From: Streptomyces sp. NBC_01463
Lineage (GTDB): Bacteria; Actinomycetota; Actinomycetes; Streptomycetales; Streptomycetaceae
Length of the DNA: 64,000 nt
NCBI GenBank assembly: GCA_036227345.1
Contig: CP109468.1
Location: 4,216,001-4,280,000 of the forward strand
Direction of reading: 5' to 3'
Made by a program: the position numbers and the translations under genes. Each line of letters opens with the position of its first letter. Within the stretch, counting starts at the first letter, position 1. The notes below the pieces were generated by a model. It was not told the DNA's origin. It made no database searches and saw nothing but the letters and a program-made list of their open reading frames with translations. Shown one piece after another: positions 25,023-35,550 of the stretch.

Positions 25023-26029
25023 GTACGACCATCGCACCCGCACCGCCCCTCCCTACCAGGTCCGGCCCCACTCTGCGCGCCAGTACCCGCGTCGTTCTGC
25101 GGCAGCACCGGCGGGCCCTGTGGGCCGCGGGCGCACTCGCTCTCGTCGGGGCCCTCGTTCTGGTCGGCTACACACTGTGGGCCGTCCACGTCACCGACGC
25201 GTTCGAGAGCGACCCCTGTTCGTCGGCCGGGGCGAGCGGCGCCCGCTGCGATGCCAGGATCCAGGAGTTCGGCGACTCCATGTCCGAGTTCGGCACGTTG
25301 CTCACGTACACCGGACTGGCCATGCTGCTCCTGCCCGTGTTCGTCGGCGCATTCGTCGCGGGGCCACTGATCGCCAGGGAGTTCGAGAACGGGTCGTACA
25401 AGGTCTCCTGGACGCAGTCGGTGTCCCCGACCCGCTGGCTGCTGGCCAAGCTCGCCGTTCCGGCCCTGCTGCTCATCGCCGTGGTGTCCGTCCTGTCCGC
25501 CGCCTTCGCCTGGGCCCGGTCACACCTGGACTTCGACCACACGTCCAGCTGGTGGTCGCCCCTGGTCTTCCCCGCCATGGGCACCGCGCCCGTCGGCCGC
25601 GCCCTGCTCGGGCTCGCCATCGGTGCGCTCGCCGGCGTCCTGATCCGCCGCACGGTGCCCGCGATGTCCGTGGCAGTACTGGCCCCCTGCGCGTCCATCG
25701 TGGTACTGACCACCCAGCTAGATGCTCTGTGGCCCCTGCGGACGTCGATCAGCACCGAAATCAGCGGCCTAGAGGGGAACTCCTGGGAAGTCGACATGGG
25801 CCGGATCACCGCCGACGGCCGCCGACTGGCGATGGAGACCTGCCGGCCGGACTTCAGCGCTGCGGAGGCCCGCTGCGCGGCGGAGCACCACGCGACCGGG
25901 TTCTACATCGACTACCACCCCACCTCGCACTTCTGGCCGCTCCAGCTCGTCGAGACCGGCATCCTGCTCGTCCTCGCCGCGGCCCTGGTCGCCGTCACGT
26001 TCCGGGTGCTGCGCCGACGGCACGGCTGA
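25019..26029 (+). CDS. ABC-2-type transporter permease
   Basis: 336 residues with about six hydrophobic helices, for example ALWAAGALALVGALVLVGYT near the N-terminus, LLTYTGLAMLLLPVFVGAFV and LLVLAAALVAVTFRVLRRR at the end. The long loop after the first helix has two cysteines (SDPCSSAG, ARCDAR). Another loop near the C-terminus carries a Cys pair (METCRPDF, EARCAAEHH). No ATP-binding motif. It is the membrane partner of the upstream ATPase. The substrate is unknown; YtrA-linked systems are often tied to antibiotic or envelope stress. Confidence 0.85.
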   Translation: MSTTIAPAPPLPTRSGPTLRASTRVVLRQHRRALWAAGALALVGALVLVGYTLWAVHVTDAFESDPCSSAGASGARCDARIQEFGDSMSEFGTLLTYTGLAMLLLPVFVGAFVAGPLIAREFENGSYKVSWTQSVSPTRWLLAKLAVPALLLIAVVSVLSAAFAWARSHLDFDHTSSWWSPLVFPAMGTAPVGRALLGLAIGALAGVLIRRTVPAMSVAVLAPCASIVVLTTQLDALWPLRTSISTEISGLEGNSWEVDMGRITADGRRLAMETCRPDFSAAEARCAAEHHATGFYIDYHPTSHFWPLQLVETGILLVLAAALVAVTFRVLRRRHG

Positions 26030-26044
26030 GGCTCGGGGAACCGC

Positions 26045-26071
26045 GTCCGGGGGCCCCACCGGCCCCCGGAC
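26045..26071. terminator. Terminator of the GntR/ABC operon
   Basis: GTCCGGGGGCC (26045-26055) and GGCCCCCGGAC (26061-26071) make an 11-bp perfect stem with a five-base loop, 15 bases after the permease stop. The following 200 bases before ppk hold its promoter region; a weak PHO-like stretch near 26107-26130 is not distinct enough to call. Confidence 0.78.
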
Positions 26072-26272
26072 CGGGCCCACACCGCTTCCTGCATGTCATG
26101 TCGCCGTTACCGGCCATTCAGACGGTCTTGCGACCCTCACACAATGCAGCCAGCTGTGCCGACCCCCCGCAACGGGAGAATTCCCGGCGGAGAGCGCGCC
26201 GACCACGCGATCTCCGCGATCTCATCCCCCTCCGACGCGCCCCCCGAGCACTCCGCGCGGAAGAATGGGCCC

Positions 26273-28528
26273 ATGAGCCAGCAGCCCAGCTCCGAGGTCC
26301 CGGTCCAGCCCACCGCCCAGCCGTCCGTCGGCTCCCTCGCCGCGCACCGGCCGCACGCCGTCGCCACCGGGTCGGCCGGCCACGCCGCCCTGTCCACCGC
26401 GGCGGATCTCGACCCCGACATCGATGCCGACGTCGACGCGTACGAACCCGATGCCGACGGCGACGAACTGCCCCAGGGCCGATTCCTGGACCGGGAACGC
26501 AGCTGGCTCGCATTCAACGAACGCGTTCTGGAACTGGCCGAGGACCCGTCGACCCCCCTCCTCGAACGGGCTAATTTCCTCGCCATCTTCGCCTCGAACC
26601 TGGACGAGTTCTTCATGGTCCGGGTCGCGGGCCTCAAGCGCCGTATCGCGACCGGTGTCGCCACCCGGTCCGCCTCCGGCCTCCAGCCCCGCGAGGTCCT
26701 CGACCTGATCTGGACCCGGTCGCGCGAACTCATGGCCCGGCACGCCGCCTGCTACCAGCAGGACGTCGCCCCCGCGCTGTCCGACGAGGGCATCCAGCTG
26801 ATCCGCTGGCCGGAGCTGAACGAGAAGGAGCAGGCCCGCCTGTTCACCTTCTTCCGCCAGCGCGTCTTCCCCGTGCTGACCCCGCTGGCCGTGGACCCGG
26901 CGCACCCCTTCCCGTACATCTCCGGCCTCTCGCTCAACCTCGCCGTCGTCGTACGCAACCCGGTCAGCGGCCACCGGCACTTCGCCCGGGTCAAGGTCCC
27001 GCCGCTGCTGACCCGCTTCCTGGAGGCCTCGCCGCAGCGCTACGTCCCCATCGAGGACGTCATCGCCGCCCACCTGGAGGAGCTCTTCCCGGGGATGGAG
27101 GTGCTCGCGCACCACATGTTCCGGGTCACCAGGAACGAGGACCTGGAGGTCGAGGAGGACGACGCCGAGAACCTGCTCCAGGCCCTGGAGAAGGAGCTCA
27201 TGCGACGCCGCTTCGGGCCGCCGGTCCGCCTGGAGGTCGAGGAGTCCATCGACCCGTACGTGCTGGACCTGCTGGTCCGCGAGCTGAAGGTGTCCGACGC
27301 CGAGGTCTACCCGCTGCCCGGGCCGCTCGACCTCACCGGACTGTTCGGCATAGCGTCGCTGGACCGGCCGGAGCTGAAGTTCCCCAAGTTCATCGCCGGC
27401 ACGCACCGCGACCTCGCCGAGGTCGAGTCCGCCTCCGCGCCCGACATCTTCGCCGCCCTGCGCGAACGCGACGTACTGCTGCACCACCCGTACGACTCCT
27501 TCTCCACCTCCGTCCAGGCCTTCCTGGAGCAGGCGGCGGGCGACCCGGACGTCCTCGCGATCAAGCAGACGCTGTACCGGACCTCGGGCGACTCACCGAT
27601 AGTGGACGCCCTCATCGACGCCGCCGAGTCCGGCAAGCAGGTCCTCGTCCTCGTCGAGATCAAGGCCCGCTTCGACGAGCAGGCCAACATCAAGTGGGCG
27701 CGCAAGCTGGAGGAGGCGGGCTGCCACGTCGTCTACGGGCTGGTCGGCCTGAAGACGCACTGCAAGCTCTCCCTCGTCGTCCGCCAGGAGGGCGACACCC
27801 TGCGCCGGTACTCGCACGTCGGCACCGGCAACTACCACCCCAAGACGGCCCGGCTCTACGAGGACCTCGGCCTGCTCACCGCCGACCCGCAGGTCGGCGC
27901 GGACCTCTCCGACCTCTTCAACCGGCTCTCCGGCTACTCCCGCCGCGAGACCTACCGCCGGCTGCTCGTCGCCCCGAAGTCCCTGCGCGACGGGCTGATC
28001 GTCCGGATCAACAAGGAGATCGCGAACCAGCGGGCCGGCCGGCCCGCGTATGTACGCATCAAGGTCAACTCGATGGTCGACGAAGCGATCATCGACGCCT
28101 GCTACCGGGCCGCGCAGGCGGGCGTCCCGGTCGACATCTGGGTCCGCGGCATCTGCGCGATCCGGCCCGGCGTCACCGGCCTCTCCGAGAACGTCCGGGT
28201 CCGCTCGATACTCGGCCGCTTCCTCGAACACTCCCGGGTCTTCTCGTTCGGCAACGGCGGCGAGCCCGAGGTCTGGTTCGGCAGCGCCGACATGATGCAC
28301 CGCAACCTCGACCGCCGCATCGAGGCCCTGGTCCGGGTCACCGACCCCGCCCACCGGGCCGCCCTCAGCCGGCTCCTGGAGACCGGCATGGCCGACACCA
28401 CCTCCTCCTGGCACCTGGGTCCCGACGGGAACTGGACCCGGCACGCCACGGACGCGGAGGGCCGGCCGCTGCGGCACGTACAGGAAATGCTCATTGACGC
28501 CCGGAGGCGCCGGCGTGCGACGCCCTGA
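26273..28528 (+). CDS. ppk: Polyphosphate kinase 1
   Basis: 751 residues. The enzyme reversibly makes polyphosphate from ATP. An Asp-rich leader (about 1-60, [19 protein letters not shown]) precedes the N domain ([20 protein letters not shown]). The phosphohistidine region includes [32 protein letters not shown] and [15 protein letters not shown], which hold the conserved histidines. Length is slightly above the family norm because of the acidic leader. The next gene (CHAD) starts inside its last codons and NUDIX follows, so the three genes form a probable operon for polyphosphate metabolism. Confidence 0.96.
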   Translation: MSQQPSSEVPVQPTAQPSVGSLAAHRPHAVATGSAGHAALSTAADLDPDIDADVDAYEPDADGDELPQGRFLDRERSWLAFNERVLELAEDPSTPLLERANFLAIFASNLDEFFMVRVAGLKRRIATGVATRSASGLQPREVLDLIWTRSRELMARHAACYQQDVAPALSDEGIQLIRWPELNEKEQARLFTFFRQRVFPVLTPLAVDPAHPFPYISGLSLNLAVVVRNPVSGHRHFARVKVPPLLTRFLEASPQRYVPIEDVIAAHLEELFPGMEVLAHHMFRVTRNEDLEVEEDDAENLLQALEKELMRRRFGPPVRLEVEESIDPYVLDLLVRELKVSDAEVYPLPGPLDLTGLFGIASLDRPELKFPKFIAGTHRDLAEVESASAPDIFAALRERDVLLHHPYDSFSTSVQAFLEQAAGDPDVLAIKQTLYRTSGDSPIVDALIDAAESGKQVLVLVEIKARFDEQANIKWARKLEEAGCHVVYGLVGLKTHCKLSLVVRQEGDTLRRYSHVGTGNYHPKTARLYEDLGLLTADPQVGADLSDLFNRLSGYSRRETYRRLLVAPKSLRDGLIVRINKEIANQRAGRPAYVRIKVNSMVDEAIIDACYRAAQAGVPVDIWVRGICAIRPGVTGLSENVRVRSILGRFLEHSRVFSFGNGGEPEVWFGSADMMHRNLDRRIEALVRVTDPAHRAALSRLLETGMADTTSSWHLGPDGNWTRHATDAEGRPLRHVQEMLIDARRRRRATP

Positions 28529-29531
28529 CCACCAGACACAGGCGGACGTGACCGCGGGGGCGGTGCTCGCACCGTATCTGCGGGCACAGGCCGCGGACTT
28601 CCTGCGCAGCCTGCGTCTGCACCGCGAGAACAGTGCCCCCACGGACGCGGGACCCCAGGCCGCCGAACAGGCCGCCTGGGCGCTGCGCCGATCGGCCCGC
28701 CGGATCAGCGGCACCCTGCACACCTTCCGGGCCGCGCTCGACCCGCTCTGGGCCGAGCAGCTGCGCACCGAGCTGGCCTGGCTGTCCGGCACGCTCGGCC
28801 GCGAGCACGCGTACGCGGACCGGCTGAACCGGCTCCTCGACGCACTGCACGGCCTCTCGGGGGCGCCGCTGCCTGCGGCCCGTACCGCGTCCGGCACCGC
28901 CTCCGCCTCCGCCTCCGCCTCGGCCTCCGCCGACAAGGAGCGCGCCGTACTCGGCGTCGGCGCCGCCCGCGCCGGGGCGCTGCTGGAGCGCCAGCTGACC
29001 CTGGCCCGGACCCGCGCCCACTCCGCCGCGCTCCAGGCGCTCGGCTCCTCCCGCTTCCACGCGGTGGCCGACGCCGTCGCGCTGCTCGCCTCCGAGGTCC
29101 CGCTCTCCGCCGCGGCCGCCGACCCCTCCGGCGACCTGCTGCACGACCCGGCCGGCCGCGCCGAGCAGCGCCTGCTCGGCGCCGTCGCCGCCCTCCCCCC
29201 GTACGGGACGACCGAGCCGTACAACGAGGCGCACGACGCGCCCTGGCACCAGACCCGGCTGCTGCTGCGCCTGCACCGGTACGCCCACGAGGTGGTACGC
29301 GGCGCCCCCGATCCGGTCCTGGCCGGCCCCGGCCACGCCCTCGACCTGCACCGGGACGCGGCGGAGGCGGCGGCAGCGGCGGCAGCGGCCGCCCGCACCC
29401 CCCGGATCGCGCCGACGACCGCGTACGCCCTGGGCGTGCTCCACGCCGACCAGCGCCACGAGGTGGAGGCGGCGCGGTCGGTCTTCCGGGAGTGCTGGCC
29501 GTACGCGACCGCGGCGGCGACCCGGCCATGA
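28515..29531 (+). CDS. CHAD domain protein
   Basis: 338 residues from a GTG with a GGAGG site seven bases before it; the start overlaps the 3' end of ppk by 14 bases. CHAD domains are conserved histidine-rich helical bundles that bind polyphosphate. Here the helices carry basic and His residues ([50 protein letters not shown]). A low-complexity Ser/Ala segment ([12 protein letters not shown], coded by GCCTCC repeats) separates the two halves. Position next to ppk supports a polyphosphate role. The protein ends in an ATGA overlap with the NUDIX gene. Confidence 0.9.
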   Translation: MRRPDHQTQADVTAGAVLAPYLRAQAADFLRSLRLHRENSAPTDAGPQAAEQAAWALRRSARRISGTLHTFRAALDPLWAEQLRTELAWLSGTLGREHAYADRLNRLLDALHGLSGAPLPAARTASGTASASASASASADKERAVLGVGAARAGALLERQLTLARTRAHSAALQALGSSRFHAVADAVALLASEVPLSAAAADPSGDLLHDPAGRAEQRLLGAVAALPPYGTTEPYNEAHDAPWHQTRLLLRLHRYAHEVVRGAPDPVLAGPGHALDLHRDAAEAAAAAAAAARTPRIAPTTAYALGVLHADQRHEVEAARSVFRECWPYATAAATRP

Positions 29532-29956
29532 CCCGGACGGCGAACGGCACGGTGCGGGCGGCGGGGTGCGTGCTCTGGCGCCGCCCGCCCGCGTCCGCCG
29601 GCGGGGGCGTGGAGTTCTGCCTCGTCCACCGGCCGCGTTACGACGACTGGTCGTTCCCGAAGGGCAAGCTGAAACGCGGCGAGTCCCCGCGGGACGCGGC
29701 TCTGCGCGAGGTCCTGGAGGAGACGGGCCACCACTGTGTGCCGGGTGCCGTGCTCCCCACGGCCCGGTACGTCGCGAACGGCCGCCCGAAGGAGGTCACG
29801 TACTGGTCCGCCGAGGCCACGGCGGGCGCCTTCGTCCCGAACAGTGAGGTGGACGGCGTGCTGTGGCTCCCGGCGTCGGCCGCCCGCACCCGCCTGACCC
29901 AGCCCCGCGACCGCGATCTGCTGGACGCGGCCCTGCGGACCCTGCCGGCCGCGTAA
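29528..29956 (+). CDS. NUDIX hydrolase
   Basis: 142 residues. The Nudix box is intact: G(x5)E(x7)REVLEETG in the segment from GKLKRGESP to EETGHH (about residues 43-67). The core begins with AAGCVLWRR. Nudix enzymes hydrolyse nucleoside diphosphate-X compounds; MutT1-like members next to ppk and CHAD may act on nucleotides or diphosphoinositol/polyphosphate species. The coding overlap with CHAD indicates co-translation. No terminator is obvious within the next 130 bases. Confidence 0.9.
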   Translation: MTRTANGTVRAAGCVLWRRPPASAGGGVEFCLVHRPRYDDWSFPKGKLKRGESPRDAALREVLEETGHHCVPGAVLPTARYVANGRPKEVTYWSAEATAGAFVPNSEVDGVLWLPASAARTRLTQPRDRDLLDAALRTLPAA

Positions 29957-30091
29957 CGCCGGCCGCTCCGCCCCGCCCGCTGTCCGAGGGCGGAATCCGC
30001 CGCCCGGGACCGGGCCGCCCCCGCGTGTGGCGTGCGCCCGGAGCCGTCATGCCGTGGACCCCGCCGCCCCGGAACCGGGCCGCCCGACACG

Positions 30092-30113
30092 GTTCACCTT
30101 CCGTTCACTCACC
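30092..30113 (+). promoter_or_regulatory. PHO box upstream of pstS
   Basis: Two adjacent 11-base direct repeats, GTTCACCTTCC (30092-30102) and GTTCACTCACC (30103-30113), match the GTTCACC-type PHO box bound by PhoP in Streptomyces. The site is 172 bases upstream of the pstS GTG, in a 329-base gap, leaving room for a promoter. A third, weaker unit (CTTCACCTGTT) follows at about 30125. Its placement predicts PhoP activation of pstSCAB under phosphate limitation. Confidence 0.85.
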
Positions 30114-30285
30114 CCCGCAAACCGCTTCACCTGTTCTGCCTAATTTCGGCAGTACACGGTGCGCGGCGAACGACCGCACCACTCCGGGAATCTCCCGCAC
30201 CGGACATGACTTCCGCACCACCCACACCTCGCACGCCGTCGTAGACCGAAACCACCGCGGCGGCTTCTGGAAGGAACACCCGAAA

Positions 30286-31422
30286 GTGAAGCTTCAGCGC
30301 AAGAACCGGCTTCGTGCCACCGCGCTCGGTGCCCTCGCCGTCTCCGGCGCCCTGGTCCTCACGGCGTGCGGTTCGGACAACAACAGCGGTGGCGACACCG
30401 GCGGGAACGCCAGCCAGACGAAGGCCGCCTCGAACGTCAAGTGCGACGGCGCCAAGGGCCAGCTGCGCGCCTCCGGCTCCAGCGCGCAGAAGAACGCCAT
30501 GGACCTCTGGGTCAAGGAGTACATGGCCGCCTGCTCCGGCGTGGAGATCAACTACAACTCCTCCTCGTCCGGCGAGGGCATCGTCGCCTTCAACCAGGGC
30601 ACCGTCGGCTTCGCCGGCTCCGACTCGGCGCTGAAGCCCGAGGAGGTCGCCGACTCGAAGAAGATCTGCAAGACCGGCCAGGGCATCAACCTCCCGATGG
30701 TCGGCGGCCCGATCGCGGTCGGCTTCCACCTGGAGGGTGTCGACAGCCTGACCCTGGACGCCCCCACCCTCGCCAAGATCTTCGACACGAAGATCAAGAA
30801 GTGGAACGACGAGGCGATCGCCAAGCTCAACCCGGACGCCAAGCTGCCGGACAAGGCAATCCAGGCCTTCCACCGCTCCGAGGACTCCGGCACCACGCAG
30901 AACCTCGGCAAGTACCTGAGCGCCACGGCCCCGTCCGACTGGAAGTACGAGCCCGAGAAGAAGTGGCCGGCCCCCGGCGGCCAGGGCGCGACCGGCTCCT
31001 CCGGTGTCGCCACCCAGGTGAAGCAGGTGGACGGCTCGATCGGCTACTTCGAGCTCTCCTACGCCGCCTCGCAGCAGATCACCACGGTCGACATCAACAC
31101 CGGCGGCTCCGCCCCGGTGAAGGCCTCCTCGGAGAACGCCTCCAAGGCCATCGCCGCCGCCAAGGTCAAGGGCACCGGCAAGGACCTGGCGCTCGACCTC
31201 GACTACACCACCAAGGCCGACGGCGCCTACCCGCTGGTCCTGGTGACGTACGAGGTCGTCTGCGACACCGGCAACAAGGCCGACACCCTCGGCACCGTGA
31301 AGTCCTTCCTGACCTACACCGCCTCCGCGGACGGCCAGAAGCTCCTCACCGAGGCCGGCTACGCCCCGATCCCCGAGGCGATCAACGCCAAGGTCCGCGA
31401 GACGGTCGCCGGCCTCTCGTAA
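30286..31422 (+). CDS. pstS: High-affinity phosphate-binding lipoprotein
   Basis: 378 residues starting at GTG after an AAGGAA site. Lipobox LVLTACGS gives a lipid-anchored Cys near residue 24, then a Ser/Gly/Asn linker. The phosphate-binding periplasmic-type domain contains LRASGSSAQKNAMDLWVKEY, GTVGFAGSDSALKPEE and RSEDSGTTQN, the last being the usual phosphate-ligand region. It delivers phosphate to the permease PstCA. It is followed by 130 bases and then pstC, and preceded by a PHO box. This is typically one of the most abundant surface proteins during phosphate starvation. Confidence 0.95.
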   Translation: MKLQRKNRLRATALGALAVSGALVLTACGSDNNSGGDTGGNASQTKAASNVKCDGAKGQLRASGSSAQKNAMDLWVKEYMAACSGVEINYNSSSSGEGIVAFNQGTVGFAGSDSALKPEEVADSKKICKTGQGINLPMVGGPIAVGFHLEGVDSLTLDAPTLAKIFDTKIKKWNDEAIAKLNPDAKLPDKAIQAFHRSEDSGTTQNLGKYLSATAPSDWKYEPEKKWPAPGGQGATGSSGVATQVKQVDGSIGYFELSYAASQQITTVDINTGGSAPVKASSENASKAIAAAKVKGTGKDLALDLDYTTKADGAYPLVLVTYEVVCDTGNKADTLGTVKSFLTYTASADGQKLLTEAGYAPIPEAINAKVRETVAGLS

Positions 31423-31552
31423 CGAGCACGACGCAAGACGTACGACGCAACAGGCGGCCCGGTCCGGTGCACCCCTCCGGACCGGTCCGCCACCCCCATC
31501 CGGTGCACCGCCGCCAGGGGAGCCCCGCTCCCCCACACAGACCGGAAAGACC

Positions 31553-32545
31553 ATGGCTTCCACCACGCAGACAGAGTTTCCACCGGCCCCGCCGGGCAGG
31601 CGCGCCCGCGCCAAGTCCACCGGCCGCGCCGGTGACCGGATCTTCCTGGGCCTCTCCCGCGGCTCGGGCATCCTGCTGCTCGTGATCATGGCGTCGATCG
31701 CCGTGTTCCTCAGCTACCGCGCAGCGATCGCCATCTCCGGGGACGAGGGCAACTTCCTCACCACCTTCGACTGGAACCCGGCCGGCGACCCGCCCGTCTT
31801 CGGCATCGCCGTCCTGCTCTTCGGCACCGTCATCAGCTCGATCATCGCGATGGCCATCGCGGTTCCGATCGCTGTCGGCATCGCCCTCTTCATCTCGCAC
31901 TACGCACCGCGCAAGCTCGCCGGTCCGATCGCGTACGTGATCGACCTGCTCGCCGCGGTGCCCAGCATCGTCTACGGCATCTGGGGCGCGCTCGTCCTGG
32001 TGCCGTACCTGGAGGGCCTGAACCTCTGGCTCGACCAGTTCTTCGGCTGGACGTACATCTTCGAGAAGACCGAGATCGGCGTCGCCCGCTCGCTGTTCAC
32101 CGTCGGCATCCTGCTCGCGATCATGATCCTGCCGATCGTGACCAGCGTCAGCCGCGAGGTCTTCCTCCAGGTCCCGAAGATGAACGAGGAGGCCGCGCTC
32201 GCCCTCGGCGCCACCCGCTGGGAGGTCATCCGCCTCTCGGTGCTGCCGTTCGGCCGCTCCGGCGTGATCTCCGCGTCCATGCTGGGCCTGGGCCGCGCGC
32301 TCGGCGAGACGATGGCCGTCGCCACGGTCCTGTCGCCGAGCTTCCTCATCTCGCTGCACGTGCTCAATCCGGGCGGCGGGACGTTCGCCCAGAACATCGC
32401 CGCGAAGTTCGGCGAGGCCGACGCGTTCGGGCGCGACGCCCTGATCGCCTCCGGCCTGGTCCTCTTCGTCCTCACCCTGCTGGTCAACGGCGCCGCGCGG
32501 CTCATCATCGCCCGCCGCAAGGAGTACTCGGGGGCCAACGCATGA
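31553..32545 (+). CDS. pstC: Phosphate ABC permease PstC
   Basis: 330 residues with six transmembrane helices. The first is at about 40-62 (SGILLLVIMASIAVFLSYRA). The ABC permease EAA-like loop sits around EEAALALGATRWEVIRLSVL. The short cytoplasmic Thr/Pro/Arg-rich tail before it is typical. The stop overlaps the pstA start (ATGA), so the two permease subunits are made together. Membrane partner of PstA and PstB. Confidence 0.95.
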   Translation: MASTTQTEFPPAPPGRRARAKSTGRAGDRIFLGLSRGSGILLLVIMASIAVFLSYRAAIAISGDEGNFLTTFDWNPAGDPPVFGIAVLLFGTVISSIIAMAIAVPIAVGIALFISHYAPRKLAGPIAYVIDLLAAVPSIVYGIWGALVLVPYLEGLNLWLDQFFGWTYIFEKTEIGVARSLFTVGILLAIMILPIVTSVSREVFLQVPKMNEEAALALGATRWEVIRLSVLPFGRSGVISASMLGLGRALGETMAVATVLSPSFLISLHVLNPGGGTFAQNIAAKFGEADAFGRDALIASGLVLFVLTLLVNGAARLIIARRKEYSGANA

Positions 32546-33627
32546 GCCACGCATCCACCAGCGTCCAGGACCGCCCGACGCCCCCCGCGCCCGCCGCGCC
32601 GCGCAACAGCCTCAGCAGCCGGACCCTGCCCCGCCTGGCCCCGCTCGGCTTCGCCGTCGTGTCGATCGCCCTGGGCGTCGGCATCGGCGTGGCCGCCGGC
32701 TGGCACAGCCGCGTCCAGTGGGGCCTGATCTCCGCACTGCTCTTCCTGACGATCTCGTACGTCGCGACCACCGTCGTCGAGAACCAGCGCCAGGCCAGGG
32801 ACCGCCTCGCCACCAGCCTCGTGTGGGTCTGCTTCCTGATCGCCGTCGTCCCGCTGGCCTCGCTGCTCTGGACGACCATCAGCCGCGGCTCCGAGCGCCT
32901 GGACCCCTACTTCCTGACCCACTCGATGGCCGGCGTCCTCGGACCCGAGGCCAGCGGCGGTGTCTACCACGCCCTGATCGGCACCCTGGAGCAGGTCGGC
33001 ATCGCCACGGTGATCTCCGCCCCGCTCGGCCTGCTCACCGCGGTCTACCTGGTGGAGTACGGCAAGGGCGCGCTCGCCAGGGCCGTCACCTTCTTCGTCG
33101 ACGTGATGACGGGCATCCCGTCCATCGTGGCCGGTCTGTTCATCCTCTCGATCATGCTGATCGCGGGTCTCGAACCCTCCGGTCTGATGGGCGCCCTGGC
33201 CCTGACGATCCTGATGATCCCGGTCGTGGTCCGCTCCACCGAGGAGATGCTGAAGCTCGTACCGAACGAGCTCCGCGAGGCGTCCCTGGCCCTCGGCATC
33301 CCGAAGTGGCGCACCATCCTGAAGGTGGTCCTGCCGACCGCGATCGGCGGCATCGCCACCGGCGTCATGCTCGCCGTCGCGCGCATCGCAGGCGAGACCG
33401 CGCCGATCATCCTGCTGGTCTTCGGCAGCCAGCTGATCAACCCGAACCCCTTCGAAGGCGCCCAGTCGTCACTGCCGTTCTACATCTACGAGCAGTACAA
33501 GATCGGTGAGGCCGCGTCCTACGACCGCGCATGGGCCGCCGCCCTGGTCCTGATCGCCTTCGTCATGATCCTCAATCTGGTGGCCCGCGGCATCGCCCGC
33601 TGGAAGGCCCCGAAGACCGGCCGCTGA
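32542..33627 (+). CDS. pstA: Phosphate ABC permease PstA
   Basis: 361 residues, slightly longer than many PstA proteins because of the N-terminal Pro/Ala tail. Two hydrophobic helices (about 34-55 and 59-76) precede the main helix set. The permease loop is seen at [20 protein letters not shown] and the helix [20 protein letters not shown]. The ATGA overlap with pstC and the 24-base gap to pstB indicate one operon. It transports phosphate across the membrane with PstC. Confidence 0.95.
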   Translation: MSHASTSVQDRPTPPAPAAPRNSLSSRTLPRLAPLGFAVVSIALGVGIGVAAGWHSRVQWGLISALLFLTISYVATTVVENQRQARDRLATSLVWVCFLIAVVPLASLLWTTISRGSERLDPYFLTHSMAGVLGPEASGGVYHALIGTLEQVGIATVISAPLGLLTAVYLVEYGKGALARAVTFFVDVMTGIPSIVAGLFILSIMLIAGLEPSGLMGALALTILMIPVVVRSTEEMLKLVPNELREASLALGIPKWRTILKVVLPTAIGGIATGVMLAVARIAGETAPIILLVFGSQLINPNPFEGAQSSLPFYIYEQYKIGEAASYDRAWAAALVLIAFVMILNLVARGIARWKAPKTGR

Positions 33628-33650
33628 GGCCACGGAAAGCAGTGATTCAG

Positions 33651-34427
33651 ATGGCCAAGCGCATCGACATCAGCGGCCTCTCGGCCTACTACGGCAGCCA
33701 CAAGGCGATCGACGACATCTCGATGACGGTGGAGCCCCGCTCGGTGACCGCCTTCATCGGCCCGTCCGGCTGCGGCAAGTCCACCTTCCTGCGCACCCTG
33801 AACCGGATGCACGAGGTCACCCCCGGCGGCCGCGTCGAGGGCAAGGTGCTGCTGGACGACGAGAACCTGTACGGATCGAACGTCGACCCGGTCACCGTGC
33901 GCCGCACGGTCGGCATGGTCTTCCAGCGCCCGAACCCGTTCCCCACCATGTCGATCTTCGACAACGTGGCGGCGGGCCTGCGGCTGAACGGCAAGTACCG
34001 CAAGAGCGCCCTGGGCGACATCGTGGAGAAGTCGCTGCGCGGCGCGAACCTGTGGAACGAGGTCAAGGACCGGCTGAACAAGCCCGGCTCCGGTCTCTCC
34101 GGCGGTCAGCAGCAGCGGCTGTGCATCGCCCGCGCCATCGCGGTCGAGCCGGACGTCCTGCTGATGGACGAGCCGTGCTCCGCCCTGGACCCGATCTCCA
34201 CCCTCGCCATCGAGGACCTGATCGGTGAGCTGAAGGAGCGCTTCACGATCGTCATCGTGACGCACAACATGCAGCAGGCGGCCCGTGTCTCGGACCGCAC
34301 GGCGTTCTTCAACCTCGCGGCGGTCGGCATGCCCGGCAAGCTCATCGAGATAGACGAGACCGAGCGCATCTTCTCCAACCCGTCGGTCCAGGCCACGGAG
34401 GACTACATCTCCGGCCGCTTCGGCTGA
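33651..34427 (+). CDS. pstB: Phosphate ABC transporter ATPase PstB
   Basis: 258 residues from the ATG (a GTG nine bases upstream is an alternative). Motifs: Walker [11 protein letters not shown]-loop [10 protein letters not shown], signature [13 protein letters not shown], Walker [14 protein letters not shown] and switch His VTHNMQQ. The PstB-typical [18 protein letters not shown] follows Walker A. It energises phosphate import. It closes the pst operon and is followed by a perfect terminator hairpin. No phoU is fused or adjacent; the gene downstream of pit on the opposite strand is the related DUF47 type. Confidence 0.96.
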   Translation: MAKRIDISGLSAYYGSHKAIDDISMTVEPRSVTAFIGPSGCGKSTFLRTLNRMHEVTPGGRVEGKVLLDDENLYGSNVDPVTVRRTVGMVFQRPNPFPTMSIFDNVAAGLRLNGKYRKSALGDIVEKSLRGANLWNEVKDRLNKPGSGLSGGQQQRLCIARAIAVEPDVLLMDEPCSALDPISTLAIEDLIGELKERFTIVIVTHNMQQAARVSDRTAFFNLAAVGMPGKLIEIDETERIFSNPSVQATEDYISGRFG

Positions 34428-34481
34428 CCGGTCCCCCTGACGGCCTTGGGGTGCTGCATGGCGGTGCCACCACAAGGCGAA

Positions 34482-34521
34482 GGGTCCGCCCCGCTCTCCG
34501 TGAGGAGAGCGGGGCGGACCC
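34482..34521. terminator. Bidirectional terminator between pst and pit
   Basis: A perfect 18-bp stem, GGGTCCGCCCCGCTCTCC (34482-34499) against 34504-34521, with a GTGA loop. It lies between convergent pstB and pit, 55 and 26 bases from their stops. It is among the strongest hairpins in the window. Confidence 0.88.
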
Positions 34522-34546
34522 GTTCGTACGGTGGACCGGCCGGCGG

Positions 34547-35545
34547 TCAGCCGAACAGCAGCAGGACGATCCCGTAGCTCGCCGCGGCGACCAGCGCCGC
34601 GGCCGGCATCGTGATGAACCAGCCCAGGATGATGTTCTTCGCGACACCCCAGCGGACCGCGTTCACCCGCTTGGTCGCGCCCACACCCATGATCGCCGAG
34701 GTGATCACGTGCGTCGTCGAGATCGGCGCGTGGAACAGGAACGCCGAACCGAACATGATCGACGCCCCCGTCGTCTCCGCGGCGAAGCCCTGCGGCGGGT
34801 CCAGCTCGATGATCTTCCGGCCGAGCGTCCGCATGATGCGCCAGCCGCCGGCGTACGTACCCAGCGACAGCATCAGCGCGCAGACCAGCTTCACCCAGAC
34901 CGGGATCGGGTCGCTGTACGTCTCGTGGCCGGAGATGACCAGGGCCATCACCACGATGCCCATCGTCTTCTGCGCGTCCTGCAGACCGTGGCCGAGCGCC
35001 ATGCCCGCGGCCGAGACCGTCTGCGCGATGCGGAAACCGCGCTTGGCCTTGTGCGGGTTGGACCGCCGGAACATCCACATGATGGCGACCATCACCAGAT
35101 AGCCGACCACCAGGCCGATCACCGGCGAGATGAACATCGGGATGACGACCTTGTCGAGCACCCCGTCCCAGTGCACCAGCGTGCCGCCCGCGAGCGCGGC
35201 GCCGACCATGCCGCCGAACAGGGCATGGGAGGACGACGACGGCAGGCCGAAGTACCAGGTGATCAGGTTCCAGATGATCGCGCCGACGAGGGCGGCGAAG
35301 AGGATTCCCATCCCCTTGTCGCCCTCGGGCGTCGCGATCAGACCCTCACTGACGGTCTTGGCGACGCCGCTGCCGAGGAACGCACCGGCGAGGTTCATCA
35401 CCGCGGCCATGGCCAGGGCCGCACGGGGGGTCAGCGCCCGGGTGGAGACCGACGTGGCGATCGCGTTCGCCGAGTCGTGGAAGCCGTTCGTGTACGTGAA
35501 TCCGAGCGCGACGCCGATGGTCACGACCAGTACAAAGGTGTCCAC
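34547..35545 (-). CDS. PiT-family low-affinity inorganic phosphate transporter
   Basis: 332 residues from a GTG. About ten hydrophobic helices. The PiT signature appears twice, as expected for the internal duplication: GFTYTNGFHDSANAIATSVS near the N-terminus and a second FLFHAPISTTHVITSAIMG in the second half. LPSSSSHALFGGMVGA marks the first repeat's Ser-rich loop. It moves phosphate (often as metal phosphate) with protons. The DUF47 gene just upstream on the same strand is its usual accessory partner. It resembles PitH1 of S. coelicolor. Confidence 0.93.
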   Translation of the reverse strand: MDTFVLVVTIGVALGFTYTNGFHDSANAIATSVSTRALTPRAALAMAAVMNLAGAFLGSGVAKTVSEGLIATPEGDKGMGILFAALVGAIIWNLITWYFGLPSSSSHALFGGMVGAALAGGTLVHWDGVLDKVVIPMFISPVIGLVVGYLVMVAIMWMFRRSNPHKAKRGFRIAQTVSAAGMALGHGLQDAQKTMGIVVMALVISGHETYSDPIPVWVKLVCALMLSLGTYAGGWRIMRTLGRKIIELDPPQGFAAETTGASIMFGSAFLFHAPISTTHVITSAIMGVGATKRVNAVRWGVAKNIILGWFITMPAAALVAAASYGIVLLLFG

Positions 35546-35550
35546 GTGGT

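Noticed and set aside
26107..26130. PHO-box-like stretch before ppk
   Set aside because: Only a partial GTTACC/TTCA pattern; not two clear 11-base repeats as seen at pstS.
27593..29734. 713-codon minus-strand frame over ppk and CHAD
   Set aside because: Shadow frame; ppk and CHAD are unmistakable on the plus strand.
30127..31689. 520-codon minus-strand frame over pstS
   Set aside because: Shadow of pstS; composition is Gly/Val/Asp/Leu-rich without any motif.
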